A stretch of DNA of 64,000 nucleotides from Xanthomonas euroxanthea (GTDB lineage Bacteria; Pseudomonadota; Gammaproteobacteria; Xanthomonadales; Xanthomonadaceae). The notes beneath the pieces were generated by a model. It made no database searches. It worked only from the letters and a program-made list of their open reading frames with translations, and was not told the DNA's origin. Positions 16,997 to 25,230 of this stretch are shown here, in pieces. The position numbers and the translations under genes were made by a program. Within the stretch, counting starts at the first letter, position 1; the number at the start of each line of letters is the position of its first letter. Location of the stretch: NCBI RefSeq assembly GCF_900476395.1, contig NZ_UIHB01000001.1, positions 1,393,385 through 1,457,384 on the forward strand, read 5' to 3'.

Positions 16997-19015
16997 TCAG
17001 TGAATCGCGGCAGGTGGCGGCGCGTTGCCGGCGGCAGCGGGCGCGGTCGCCTGCCAGCCGCACAATTTCCCCTGGTTCTGCTGCTTCAACCACTCGTTCA
17101 TCGGTGCGAAATATTCCAGCATCGGGCCGGCATCCAGGCGCTCGTTGCCGGTAAGTTCCTTCAGCGTGGTCTGCCAGGGTTGGCTGGCGCCACGTTGCAG
17201 CATCGACCAGAACTTCTGCCCGGCGTCCTTGTTGCCGTAGAAGCTGCACTCGTACAACGGGCCTTGATGGCCTGCGGCTTCGCACAGGCCCTTGTAGAAC
17301 TGGAACTGCAGGATATGCGCCAGAAAATAGCGCGTGTACGGCGTGTTGCCCGGCACGTGGTACTTGGCGCCGGCATCGAAGAACTCCTCGCCGCGCGGGG
17401 TCACCGGCGCCACGCCCTGGTATTTGGCTTTCAGCTCCCACCAGGCCTGGTTGTAGTGCTCGGGGGTGATCGAGCCATCGAATACGCCCCAGCGCCAGCG
17501 GTCGATCATCAAACCGAATGGCAGGAAGGCAACCTTGCTCAGCGCCATGCGCATCTGCGAATTGATCAGCGCCTCGCGGCCGGCCTGTTGTTCGCCCACC
17601 ATGCCGATCGACTGCAGATACCTGGGCGTCATCGCCAGCACGATGGTGTCGCCGATCGCTTCGTGGAAGCCATCGTTGGCACCGTTCTGGAACAGCGGCG
17701 GCAGCGGGTTATAGGCCAGGTCGTAATAGATGTGGCCGAGCTCGTGGTAGATGGTGGTGAAATCCTCTTCGGTTGGCTTGATGCACATCTTGGTGCGCAC
17801 GTCCGCGCCGATGTTCTGGTTTGGCTCGCCGCCCATGTTCATGTCCCACGCGCTGGCATGGCAGACCACGTCGCGGTCCAGGGGCTTGATGAACTGCGAC
17901 CGTTGCCAATAGGTGTCGGGAAGCTTGGGCATGCCGAGCGAGGTGTAGAAGTCCTGCGCACGCTCGGTCATCTGTTTTGCGGTGCGCAGTTGCGCTTCAC
18001 GTTCGGCCTGGAAGCGGGCGCCGCTGCCGCCTTCGGTGCCCGTGGTGCGTGCCAGCACCGCACTCAGGTTGCCCTGGTATTGTTTTTCCAGCGCGGCGGT
18101 GATGTCCAGATCGCCGGCACCTGGATACGGCTGCAGCAGGTCCCACAGATTGCTCCAGTCCTGCTGCCACATATTGCCCATCAGATGTGCGGGCAACATG
18201 CCGCCGGCAAGCTCGCCCTTGTCCTTGCCGTATTGCGTATCGAGCTTGCCGCGCGCATAGCACTGCAGTTGTGCGTACAGCGGTTTGACCTGCTCCCAGA
18301 GACGGTCGGTTTCGCTGGCCAGTTGCGCCGGCGGCATGTCATAGCCGCTGCGCCATAGCACGCCGACATCGGCAAAGCCCAGTCCGCGCGCGCCCTCGTT
18401 GGCGAGCTCGACAAATCGCTGGTAGTCCTTGCGCATCGGGATTGCGGTGCCATGCCAGCCCTGCCAGGCATCCAGTTGCTCTGCGTAATCGCGGCTGCTG
18501 GCCAGCACCTGCTCCAGCTCGCCGAGCTGGCGGCAGCGGCGTTGCTCGCCATCGCCCACGCAATAACTGCCCGCGCCGTAGTCGCCTTCCATCTTGGCGG
18601 CGATCCGGGTGAGCTCCGCCAGCTTGGCTGGGTCGCGTGGCGCGGGCAGGGCGCTCATCAGTTTCAGCAGTTGCAATGCACGCGCGCTGTCGGCCGACAT
18701 CGGGGTACCTGCGTACTGCTTGGATTGTTCGATCCAGCGGTCCAGCTGCGCCAGCGAGCGCTCGTTGGCCTTGGCGGCCAGCAACTGGGAATCGCCATTG
18801 ATGTAGGTCGAAGACAACCACTGCGCGGCAGTGACTTCCGGGTACGCGGCCTTGTACTCGGCGCTGATGCGAGCAACAAACTGGTCGGCGCTTTCCTGCG
18901 GCGCGGTTTTGGCCGCAGCGGGCCTGGCGGGTTCTGCCGTATCCCGACGGCAGGCCGACAACGACAGCGTGCCGGCGGCCACGGCCAGCGCCAGCCACAA
19001 CAAACGAGGGTTCAC
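16997..19015 (-). CDS. ACE-like M2 family peptidyl-dipeptidase lipoprotein, 672 aa
   Basis: Zinc metallopeptidase of the angiotensin-converting-enzyme family (M2), which removes C-terminal dipeptides. The gluzincin site is intact: HELGHIYYDLAY supplies both His ligands and the catalytic Glu, and NDGFHEAIGDTI supplies the third, Glu, ligand. The N-terminus MNPRLLWLALAVAAG ends in the lipobox SLSAC, so it is a lipoprotein or at least exported. Length is that of a single-domain ACE. A functional bacterial ACE has been described from Xanthomonas axonopodis pv. citri, and this looks like the same protein type. It lies 131 bp upstream of the T4SS effector on the same strand. Confidence 0.95.
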   Translation of the reverse strand: MNPRLLWLALAVAAGTLSLSACRRDTAEPARPAAAKTAPQESADQFVARISAEYKAAYPEVTAAQWLSSTYINGDSQLLAAKANERSLAQLDRWIEQSKQYAGTPMSADSARALQLLKLMSALPAPRDPAKLAELTRIAAKMEGDYGAGSYCVGDGEQRRCRQLGELEQVLASSRDYAEQLDAWQGWHGTAIPMRKDYQRFVELANEGARGLGFADVGVLWRSGYDMPPAQLASETDRLWEQVKPLYAQLQCYARGKLDTQYGKDKGELAGGMLPAHLMGNMWQQDWSNLWDLLQPYPGAGDLDITAALEKQYQGNLSAVLARTTGTEGGSGARFQAEREAQLRTAKQMTERAQDFYTSLGMPKLPDTYWQRSQFIKPLDRDVVCHASAWDMNMGGEPNQNIGADVRTKMCIKPTEEDFTTIYHELGHIYYDLAYNPLPPLFQNGANDGFHEAIGDTIVLAMTPRYLQSIGMVGEQQAGREALINSQMRMALSKVAFLPFGLMIDRWRWGVFDGSITPEHYNQAWWELKAKYQGVAPVTPRGEEFFDAGAKYHVPGNTPYTRYFLAHILQFQFYKGLCEAAGHQGPLYECSFYGNKDAGQKFWSMLQRGASQPWQTTLKELTGNERLDAGPMLEYFAPMNEWLKQQNQGKLCGWQATAPAAAGNAPPPAAIH

Positions 19016-19258
19016 GGGTGGTCCTTGCGGTGAAGTCCGACGCAGGCTAGAACGCAGCGCGATCTACCGCAAGCACTGTCACTGCGCACGCGACGCGGAC
19101 GTCTGCAGGTGCATATCTGCTGATCAGGGGAGACGAAGGTACCGCGACGATGTGTGGCAAGGACCCGTCGAGATGGTCGGTGCGCATGGTTTTCAACAAC
19201 GCAACTGTCTGGTGCGGTGAGGGCACCGCGCCCTCGGACTGCGGGTTTGCTGCAGGGC

Positions 19259-19360
19259 CCTTGCCCACCCACCATCGCAGGACACGCCGCAAGTACGTCC
19301 GTGTAGGCTCTGGCGCGGCATCCATGCCGCTCAAGGTCCCGCGACGGTGAGCGGGCAAGG
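19259..19360 (+). repeat. 102-bp palindromic intergenic element, copy B
   Basis: Starts CCTTGCCCACCCACCATCGC and ends GACGGTGAGCGGGCAAGG: imperfect 25-bp terminal inverted repeats around an inner GCGGCATCCATGCCGC palindrome. Same length and orientation as copies C and D. Confidence 0.88.
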
Positions 19361-19465
19361 ACCCGTCGAGATGGTCGGTGTGCATGGTTTTCAGTAAAAC
19401 AATCAGCACACTGTCTGGTGCGGTGAGGGCACCGCGCCCTCGACGCTGTGAGTTTGCCGCAGGGT

Positions 19466-19567
19466 CCTTGCCCGCCCACCATCGCAGGACACGCCGCAAG
19501 TACGTCCGTGTAGGCTCTGGCGCGGCATCCATGCCGCTCAAGGTCCCGCGACGGCGGGCAGGCAAGG
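19466..19567 (+). repeat. 102-bp palindromic intergenic element, copy C
   Basis: Offset exactly 207 bp from copy B and nearly identical to it over the first 90 bp; the right end reads GACGGCGGGCAGGCAAGG. The spacer between B and C is itself repeated on both sides, so element plus spacer form a composite tandem repeat. Confidence 0.88.
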
Positions 19568-19642
19568 GCCAGTCGAGATGGTCGGTGTGCATGGTTTTCA
19601 GTAAAACAATCAGCACACCGTCTCGTGCGGTGTCCTCGCCGA

Positions 19643-19724
19643 TTGCGGGACCGTGTGGCGGCATGGATGCCGCCACCGAGCCCCCAGGGACGGGTTCACG
19701 GCGTGTCCCGCGAGCGGTGAGGAC
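19643..19724 (+). repeat. Diverged relative of the 102-bp element
   Basis: Has the same architecture but different sequence: left end TCCTCGCCGATTGCGGGAC, inner palindrome GTGGCGGCATGGATGCCGCC, right end GTCCCGCGAGCGGTGAGGA. The ends are inverted repeats of each other, indicating a second subfamily. Confidence 0.7.
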
Positions 19725-19884
19725 GCCGCGCCCTCTACTGACTAAGCTTTTGACTCAAGCATTTGATCGCACTTAAACGATGCCAGTGTTCTAAGTCCCG
19801 ATTGCTTTGGATGTCGTGCTTTAAGCCTGGATAGCATGGATAGATTAGTTGTATGGCGGCTGATCTGCGACTTGGCTGCAGGGC

Positions 19885-19986
19885 CCTTGCCCGCCCACCA
19901 TCGCGGGACACGCTGCAAGTACGTCCATGTAAGCTCTTACGCGGCATCCATGCCGCGTAAGGTCCCGCGACGGTGAGCGGGCAAGG
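19885..19986 (+). repeat. 102-bp palindromic intergenic element, copy D
   Basis: Starts CCTTGCCCGCCCACCATCGC and ends GACGGTGAGCGGGCAAGG. It keeps the full inner palindrome TTACGCGGCATCCATGCCGC that is eroded in copies B and C, so it is closest to copy A at 4147. Confidence 0.88.
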
Positions 19987-20114
19987 ACCCGTCGAGATGG
20001 TCGGTGCGCATGGAAGAGTAGTGCCGGATGCGCCCTGTTCGATCATGACGTATTGGCTCCATGTCTGAGGGGCGCCGCGCACTCGATAACCAAGTTCGGA
20101 TTACCCAGTCGCGT

Positions 20115-21770
20115 TTATCCCGTGCATTGCGCAAACAGATCGCGCTCGCGTGCATAGGCGCTGGTCTTGACCTGCATCAGCCCGAGCACCGATGGGAACA
20201 GCGCGTCCTGGTCGGTGTATTGGCCGGCACGGTGGCGCAGGCAGGTTTCGCCCAGGCCGCGGTCGCGTGCGAACTCCGGCGAGAACCACATCACCATTGG
20301 GACATGAGTCTGCTCCTTGGGCGCGATCGCGTACGGCACACCGTGCAGGTAGAGGCCTTTTTCGCCCAGCGATTCGCCGTGATCGGAGAGGTAGATCATC
20401 GCGGTGTCGTAATCCTGCAACCCGCGCAGTGCGTGGATGGCCTGGTTGAGGAAGTGATCGGTGTAGGCGATGGAATTATCGTAGGCGTTGACGATGTCCT
20501 GGCGGCTGCAACTGCCCAGGTCGGCGGTCTTGCACACCGGCTTGAAGCGCTCGAACCGTGCCGGGTAGCGCTCGAAATAACTCGGTCCGTGGCTGCCGAG
20601 TTGATGCAGTACCACCACGCGGTCGCCGGGCTTTGCCCGCACTTGTGCAGCCAGATCGCTCAGCAGGATCTCGTCCATGCAACGGCCGTCGGCGCACAGC
20701 CCTGGCGTGGTGGCATCGTCCAGCTTCTGGATCTCCAGTCCGTCGCAGACGCCCTTGCAGCCGGATTGGTTATCGCGCCACAGCGTGGAAATGCCGGCGT
20801 GTTCGAGCACATGCAGCAGCGACTGGTGGCTGCGGATCATGTCCTCGTTGTAATCGCGGCGGCCGAATGGCGAAAACATGCACGGCACCGAGACCTCGGT
20901 GCTGGTGCCGCACGAATGCATGTCGGGGAAATTGATCACCCCGGCCTGCGCCAGCTCGGGCGTGGTCTGGCGCGCATAGCCGTTGAGGCCCCAGTTCTGC
21001 GCACGCGCGGTTTCGCCTAGTACCACCAGCAGCAGGCGCGGACGGCTTCCCGGTGCGCGTGGCGTGGCCATGGCATCGTGCTCGACCGGTTGCCTGGGCG
21101 CGTGCTTGATTGGCGAATCGGACTTGAGGTTCTGCCGCAGCGCCACGATGTAATTGATCGGCGTGGCCAGGTAACGCACCTCGCGGTGATTGCGCATCAA
21201 CGCGGAGACGTCTTGCGAGGACAGCATCGCGCCGGCCGCGCCAACCACTGCCACCACCAGCAGAAAGCCGGCGCGGGTTGCCAGCGATCTGCCGATGCTG
21301 CGCGCGTGCAGGCGAATGCGCCACAACAGCGTGGTCGGAATCAGGAAGTAGCACAGCAGCGGCAGGATCAAGCCGGGCGTGAGCAGCTCGCGCGATTCCT
21401 TATGGTCGGTATGCAGCACGTTGCGCAGCATGTCCGCATCCAGATAGACGTTGTAGCTGTCCATGTAGTGCGCAGCCAGCGCTGTGGTGAACAGCAGCAG
21501 CGTCAGCAGTGGCTTGGCGTTCCAACGCCAGACCAGCAGACCCAGCAATAACGCATGCACGGCCACCAGCAGCGCCATCAACGAGATGGCAAACCCGAGG
21601 CTGCCCGGATGCGTGGCCATGGCCGTATGCCAGAACAGCTGATTGCATACCAGTGCAAAGAACACGCTCGACAGCAGCACCAGCGTCTCGGTCGAAACCG
21701 TGGGGCGCGTTGTCCAGGTCAGTGCGCGCAGGCGCTTGCGCCCACGCGATTGCGGTAGATAGGTGCTCAT
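20115..21770 (-). CDS. Phosphoethanolamine transferase, EptA-like, 551 aa
   Basis: Inner-membrane enzyme that adds phosphoethanolamine to lipid A or another glycolipid, reducing surface charge and polymyxin binding. Four to five membrane segments occupy residues about 25-190. The periplasmic sulfatase-fold domain follows, with GETARAQNWGLNGY, the nucleophile Thr in SCGTSTEVSVPCMF, metal ligands in YLSDHGESLGEKG and several Cys residues expected to pair. It overlaps the upstream PAP2 gene by 4 bp (ATGA) and ends an apparent three-gene unit. The divergent ColRS-like pair is the likely regulator, by analogy with Pseudomonas. Confidence 0.93.
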   Translation of the reverse strand: MSTYLPQSRGRKRLRALTWTTRPTVSTETLVLLSSVFFALVCNQLFWHTAMATHPGSLGFAISLMALLVAVHALLLGLLVWRWNAKPLLTLLLFTTALAAHYMDSYNVYLDADMLRNVLHTDHKESRELLTPGLILPLLCYFLIPTTLLWRIRLHARSIGRSLATRAGFLLVVAVVGAAGAMLSSQDVSALMRNHREVRYLATPINYIVALRQNLKSDSPIKHAPRQPVEHDAMATPRAPGSRPRLLLVVLGETARAQNWGLNGYARQTTPELAQAGVINFPDMHSCGTSTEVSVPCMFSPFGRRDYNEDMIRSHQSLLHVLEHAGISTLWRDNQSGCKGVCDGLEIQKLDDATTPGLCADGRCMDEILLSDLAAQVRAKPGDRVVVLHQLGSHGPSYFERYPARFERFKPVCKTADLGSCSRQDIVNAYDNSIAYTDHFLNQAIHALRGLQDYDTAMIYLSDHGESLGEKGLYLHGVPYAIAPKEQTHVPMVMWFSPEFARDRGLGETCLRHRAGQYTDQDALFPSVLGLMQVKTSAYARERDLFAQCTG

Positions 21771-22531
21771 GCTGCATCCCCCGATTGCAACACCACTTCA
21801 TTGGCGCGATGCGGTCGAGCCAGCATCCCCCAGTACAGTGCAAGTGCGGTTCCCCAACACACCGCCAGCGACCACAGGTCGTGCGACAGGAAATGCGCGC
21901 CGCGCAGTTGCTGCGCAATCCCGAACAACAGCCCTGCCGCGATGCCCAGCCACAATGCAGGAACACGCCATGCAGGACGCAGTGCCAGCGCACAGAAATA
22001 CAACGCCACCCACGCATAACCGGCACTGGCGTGACCTGCGGGAAAACAACCGGACGCGGCAATGCCATGGCGCGATTCGAACAGCCCGATCATCGGCTGG
22101 GTGCCGCCATAACGGCTCAAATCCCAGGGGCAATCCATCGCCGTCCACGACTTGAGCAAGGACACCAGCGAAGTCGACAGTGCGATCGATGTAGCCAGAT
22201 AGGTCAGCGGCCAGCGCAGCACACGCAGGCGTGGCCGGCACCAGGCGACCAGCGCCAGCACCAGCACGCTGACAGCGGCTGCGGTGCTCAGCCATTTGCC
22301 GACGCGGTGAATCACGCCGCTGGTGAACCAGTGGTCCTTGAGCAGCCAATGCCCGCCTTCCAGCCGATACAGCGCATCGGCAATCCACTGGTCGCCACCG
22401 GCACTCATCAACAACGCGCTGAGCACCAGCACGCCGGCCAGCGGTAGCCACAGATGCCGAACCAGGAAGCGGGTTTGCGCAGCAGTGGCTGTGCGCGTCA
22501 GGGCAGGTGCGTATACGGGAAACGTGGTCAT
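21767..22531 (-). CDS. PAP2 superfamily membrane phosphatase, 254 aa
   Basis: Integral membrane lipid phosphatase with about six membrane segments. The acid phosphatase motifs are present in order: a Lys-containing first motif (LLKSWTAMDCPWDLSRYGG), CFPAGHASAGYAW, and GAHFLSHDLWS with the catalytic His. The DCPWDLSRYGG variant is one I associate with LpxE/LpxT-like enzymes found beside phosphoethanolamine transferases. Likely it removes or moves a phosphate on lipid A or undecaprenyl pyrophosphate, preparing the site EptA modifies. It is translationally coupled to eptA by a 4-bp overlap. Confidence 0.9.
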   Translation of the reverse strand: MTTFPVYAPALTRTATAAQTRFLVRHLWLPLAGVLVLSALLMSAGGDQWIADALYRLEGGHWLLKDHWFTSGVIHRVGKWLSTAAAVSVLVLALVAWCRPRLRVLRWPLTYLATSIALSTSLVSLLKSWTAMDCPWDLSRYGGTQPMIGLFESRHGIAASGCFPAGHASAGYAWVALYFCALALRPAWRVPALWLGIAAGLLFGIAQQLRGAHFLSHDLWSLAVCWGTALALYWGMLARPHRANEVVLQSGDAA

Positions 22532-22631
22532 CGAAGCATCGGCCGGTGGTCTATGCCCGGCATCTTCGAAAGCGGCATGTCGGAAAGCGGTCGGACCGAG
22601 GTTGCTCGGCTGTTAACACGCTATCCGGCGT

Positions 22632-24371
22632 TCAGTCTGTCTCGCTGTCGCCGGCACCAGGATCGGTATCGGTATCGGTGTCGGTATCGGCGGCAACGCA
22701 GCCGGCATGCCATGCCGTGCCCGGCAGTAACTGCCATTGATTGCGATTGGATTCGCCAACATCGAAACGTTGCGCCGGATCGATGCAGGCCGGTACTGCC
22801 TGCTTGAGGACGAACAACCAACGACGCTCGGGGGCGTGTGCAAGCCAGGGGCCTGCCTTGGCCCATTGCTGCTGCCAGCTTGCCTTGAAGCCGAAGTCGG
22901 TTACCGCCCGGTCCGCCTGCAGCATGTTCTGTTCGCGCCAGGCCAGCATGCCCAGCTCGGCATCCAGGCCGATGTGCTGCCCCACGCGCTGCATCACCCG
23001 CGCAGCAGAGCTGTAGGGATCCAGTGCAGGCATCAAGCCCAGGCCATAGACGATCCATAGCGCGGCGGTCACCACCACCACCGCGGCGCCGGTGCGCTTG
23101 CCGCGCGACCAGGCAAGTGCCGCCAGGCCGACCACGCCCAGGCCGATCAACCACACACCGACCGACTGCAGCGAGGCCAACGCCATGCCACGCTTCAATG
23201 CAGTGTTTTCCGCCCAGTGCAGATGCAGTGCGATACCGCTGCCCAATGCAAGAGCGGCCAGCGCAAGCAGCAGCAGGTAGCCGGTCAGCAACACGCGGAC
23301 GCCACGCTTGCGCAGCAGCCCGGCCAGCAGCGGTGCGGCGGCGATGCACAGGGCCGGCAGCATCGGAAAGATGTAGACCTCGCGCTTGCCCGGGCTGGCA
23401 CTGAAAAACACCAGCACCAGCAGGCTCCAGGCAAGCAGCAACAGATAGCGCGGGTCGCCGCGCCGCAGCCGTCGCCACCACGCCGGCAGCAACCATGGCA
23501 ACACCAGGCAGCCCGGCAACCACAGCGTGGCGATCACCTGCAGGTAGTACCAGGCCGGTTTGAGGTGATGCCAGGCGTGCGCGTAGCGGGTGCCGGTCTG
23601 CTTGAACAACAACTCGTGCGCGTAGGCGTGCAGCGCCGGGTCGTTGCTCTGCCACAACGCGATGCCGAGCGGACCAAGCCATACCGCAGTGCCGGCCAGA
23701 AACGCCGGCAGCACCAGCAACCAGCTACGCCCGGCCTGTGCGCGTGCCGGCAGCACGCTCCAGTGCCTGCGCGGCAGCGCCATCCACGGCAGCAACAGCA
23801 GCAATGGCAGAAAGCCCACGCCCTTGGTGACCGTGCCCACGCCGGCTGCGAACACCCCCAGCGTCCATGCGCGCCAGTCCGGCCCGCGTAGCAGATGCCG
23901 CAGCATTCCCCACAACGACAGCGTGGTCAGCGCGACCAGCACCATGTCGATCTGCGCACGCTTGGCCATCAGGCCGAACTGCAGCACCGCAAACAACGCC
24001 AGCACCGCATGACGCGCCACGCGCCGGTCCCATAGGCGCCGCGCGATGTCCCAGGTCAGCCACAAGGTGGCGAGCGCAGCCAGCAGCGAAGGCAGCAGGA
24101 AGGCGACGGTCCAGTGCGGCACCAACTCGTAGCTGGCCGCCTGCAACCACATGAACACCGGCGGCTTTTCGGCATACAGGTCGCGGCCGCGATGCGGCAG
24201 CAACCACTGGCCGGTCTCGACCATGCTGCGTGCGGCCAGCACAAAGCGCGGCTCATCCGGTGGGTTGGGCTGGCGCAGGCCCAGGCCGGCCAGCAGGCTG
24301 ACGACGATCAGCACCACGGCGGCAAGCAGTGCGCGCTGGCGGGAAGTGGCGGCGGAGATGGCAGGCGACAC
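22632..24371 (-). CDS. ArnT-like glycosyltransferase (GT39/GT83 type), 579 aa
   Basis: Multi-pass glycosyltransferase using a lipid-linked sugar donor. The N-terminal luminal loop has the family motif PDEPRFVLAARSMVETG followed by the AEKPPVFMW block. About 11-13 membrane helices follow, then a soluble C-terminal periplasmic domain. ArnT adds 4-amino-arabinose to lipid A; this relative may transfer another sugar. Start is uncertain: GTG 24371 (or 24377) has a GGGGCG upstream; the open frame extends to 24557 but would overlap the divergent regulator gene. It lies 100 bp upstream of the PAP2 gene on the same strand and completes the surface-modification cluster. Confidence 0.85.
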   Translation of the reverse strand: MSPAISAATSRQRALLAAVVLIVVSLLAGLGLRQPNPPDEPRFVLAARSMVETGQWLLPHRGRDLYAEKPPVFMWLQAASYELVPHWTVAFLLPSLLAALATLWLTWDIARRLWDRRVARHAVLALFAVLQFGLMAKRAQIDMVLVALTTLSLWGMLRHLLRGPDWRAWTLGVFAAGVGTVTKGVGFLPLLLLLPWMALPRRHWSVLPARAQAGRSWLLVLPAFLAGTAVWLGPLGIALWQSNDPALHAYAHELLFKQTGTRYAHAWHHLKPAWYYLQVIATLWLPGCLVLPWLLPAWWRRLRRGDPRYLLLLAWSLLVLVFFSASPGKREVYIFPMLPALCIAAAPLLAGLLRKRGVRVLLTGYLLLLALAALALGSGIALHLHWAENTALKRGMALASLQSVGVWLIGLGVVGLAALAWSRGKRTGAAVVVVTAALWIVYGLGLMPALDPYSSAARVMQRVGQHIGLDAELGMLAWREQNMLQADRAVTDFGFKASWQQQWAKAGPWLAHAPERRWLFVLKQAVPACIDPAQRFDVGESNRNQWQLLPGTAWHAGCVAADTDTDTDTDPGAGDSETD

Positions 24372-24513
24372 GCGCACGCCCCGAGCGGTGGGGCGCCACA
24401 CTATCCGGCTGGCAGGTCGGAATTTTGTCGGAACCCTCCAGGGCGGCCGTGTTCGGCCAGGCTCGGTTAGGATGCGCACATCGTCCCTACCGGGCCGCCC
24501 TGGAAACGCGCTC

Positions 24514-25230
24514 ATGCGGCTGCTGGTCATCGAAGACAACCGCAACATGGTTGCCAACCTGTTCGACTATTTCGAAGCGCGCGGGCACACCCTGGACGCC
24601 GCGCCCGATGGCGTCACCGGCCTGCACCTGGCCACCACCCAGCACTACGATGTGCTGGTGCTGGACTGGATGATGCCGCGCATGGACGGCCCGGAAGTAC
24701 TGCGCCGCCTGCGCGAGCAGCACCAGTCCGAATTGCCGGTGATCATGCTCACCGCCCGCGACGAGTTGCCCGACAAGATCGCCGGCTTCCGCGCCGGTGC
24801 CGACGACTACCTGACCAAGCCGTTCGCGCTGCCGGAACTGGAGGTTCGCATCGAGGCCCTGCTGGCGCGTGCGCATGGGCGCCGACGCGGCAAGTTGCTG
24901 CAGGTGGCCGATCTGCGCCTGGACCTGTCCACCCTGGAAGCCACCCGCGCCGGCCAGGTGCTGCACCTGTATCCGGCCTGCCGCAAGTTGCTGGAAGTGC
25001 TGATGCAGGCCAGCCCCGCCGCCGTCACCCGGCAGCGTCTTGAGCAATCGCTCTGGGGCGACGATCCGCCCGATGGCGACATGCTGCGCTCGCATATTTA
25101 CGAGTTGCGCCGCAGCGTGGATGGCCCATTCGCGCAGAAACTGATCCATACGCTGCCGCGGCTGGGCTATCGCCTGGCGCCATTGGAAGGCGCCGGCGAT
25201 CAGTCCACGGGCGAGTGCAGCGATGCTTAG
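24514..25230 (+). CDS. colR: OmpR-family response regulator, ColR-like, 238 aa
   Basis: Receiver domain (1-120) with acidic pocket IEDN, phosphoacceptor Asp in VLVLDWMMP and Lys in LTKPFAL. A winged-helix DNA-binding domain (about 130-225) contains SLWGDDPPDGDMLRSHIYEL. Phrases such as NLFDYFEARGHTLDAAPDG, GLHLATTQHYD and AGFRAGADDYLTKPFAL are those I recall from Pseudomonas ColR, hence the symbol. It overlaps the kinase by 8 bp. It is divergent from the EptA/PAP2/ArnT-like genes, which are plausible targets: ColRS is reported to control eptA-type genes in Pseudomonas aeruginosa, and ColRS systems affect virulence in Xanthomonas. Confidence 0.85.
   Translation: MRLLVIEDNRNMVANLFDYFEARGHTLDAAPDGVTGLHLATTQHYDVLVLDWMMPRMDGPEVLRRLREQHQSELPVIMLTARDELPDKIAGFRAGADDYLTKPFALPELEVRIEALLARAHGRRRGKLLQVADLRLDLSTLEATRAGQVLHLYPACRKLLEVLMQASPAAVTRQRLEQSLWGDDPPDGDMLRSHIYELRRSVDGPFAQKLIHTLPRLGYRLAPLEGAGDQSTGECSDA

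Larger units (their letters stand above)
19016..20114. other. 1.1-kb non-coding region filled with palindromic repeats
   Basis: Between the ACE-like gene and eptA. It contains a truncated right end (about 19141-19165), three full 102-bp elements, a diverged relative (about 19643-19724) and repeated spacer DNA of about 105 bp. Small open frames here are translations of the repeats and I do not count them as genes. About 100 bp between 19740 and 19860 is noticeably AT-richer and unrepeated. Confidence 0.8.

Noticed and set aside
19047..19676. Open frames of up to 209 codons through the repeat region, containing repeated protein segments
   Set aside because: They are translations of the 207-bp composite repeat, not a repeat protein; the same DNA is non-coding at 4147-4248.
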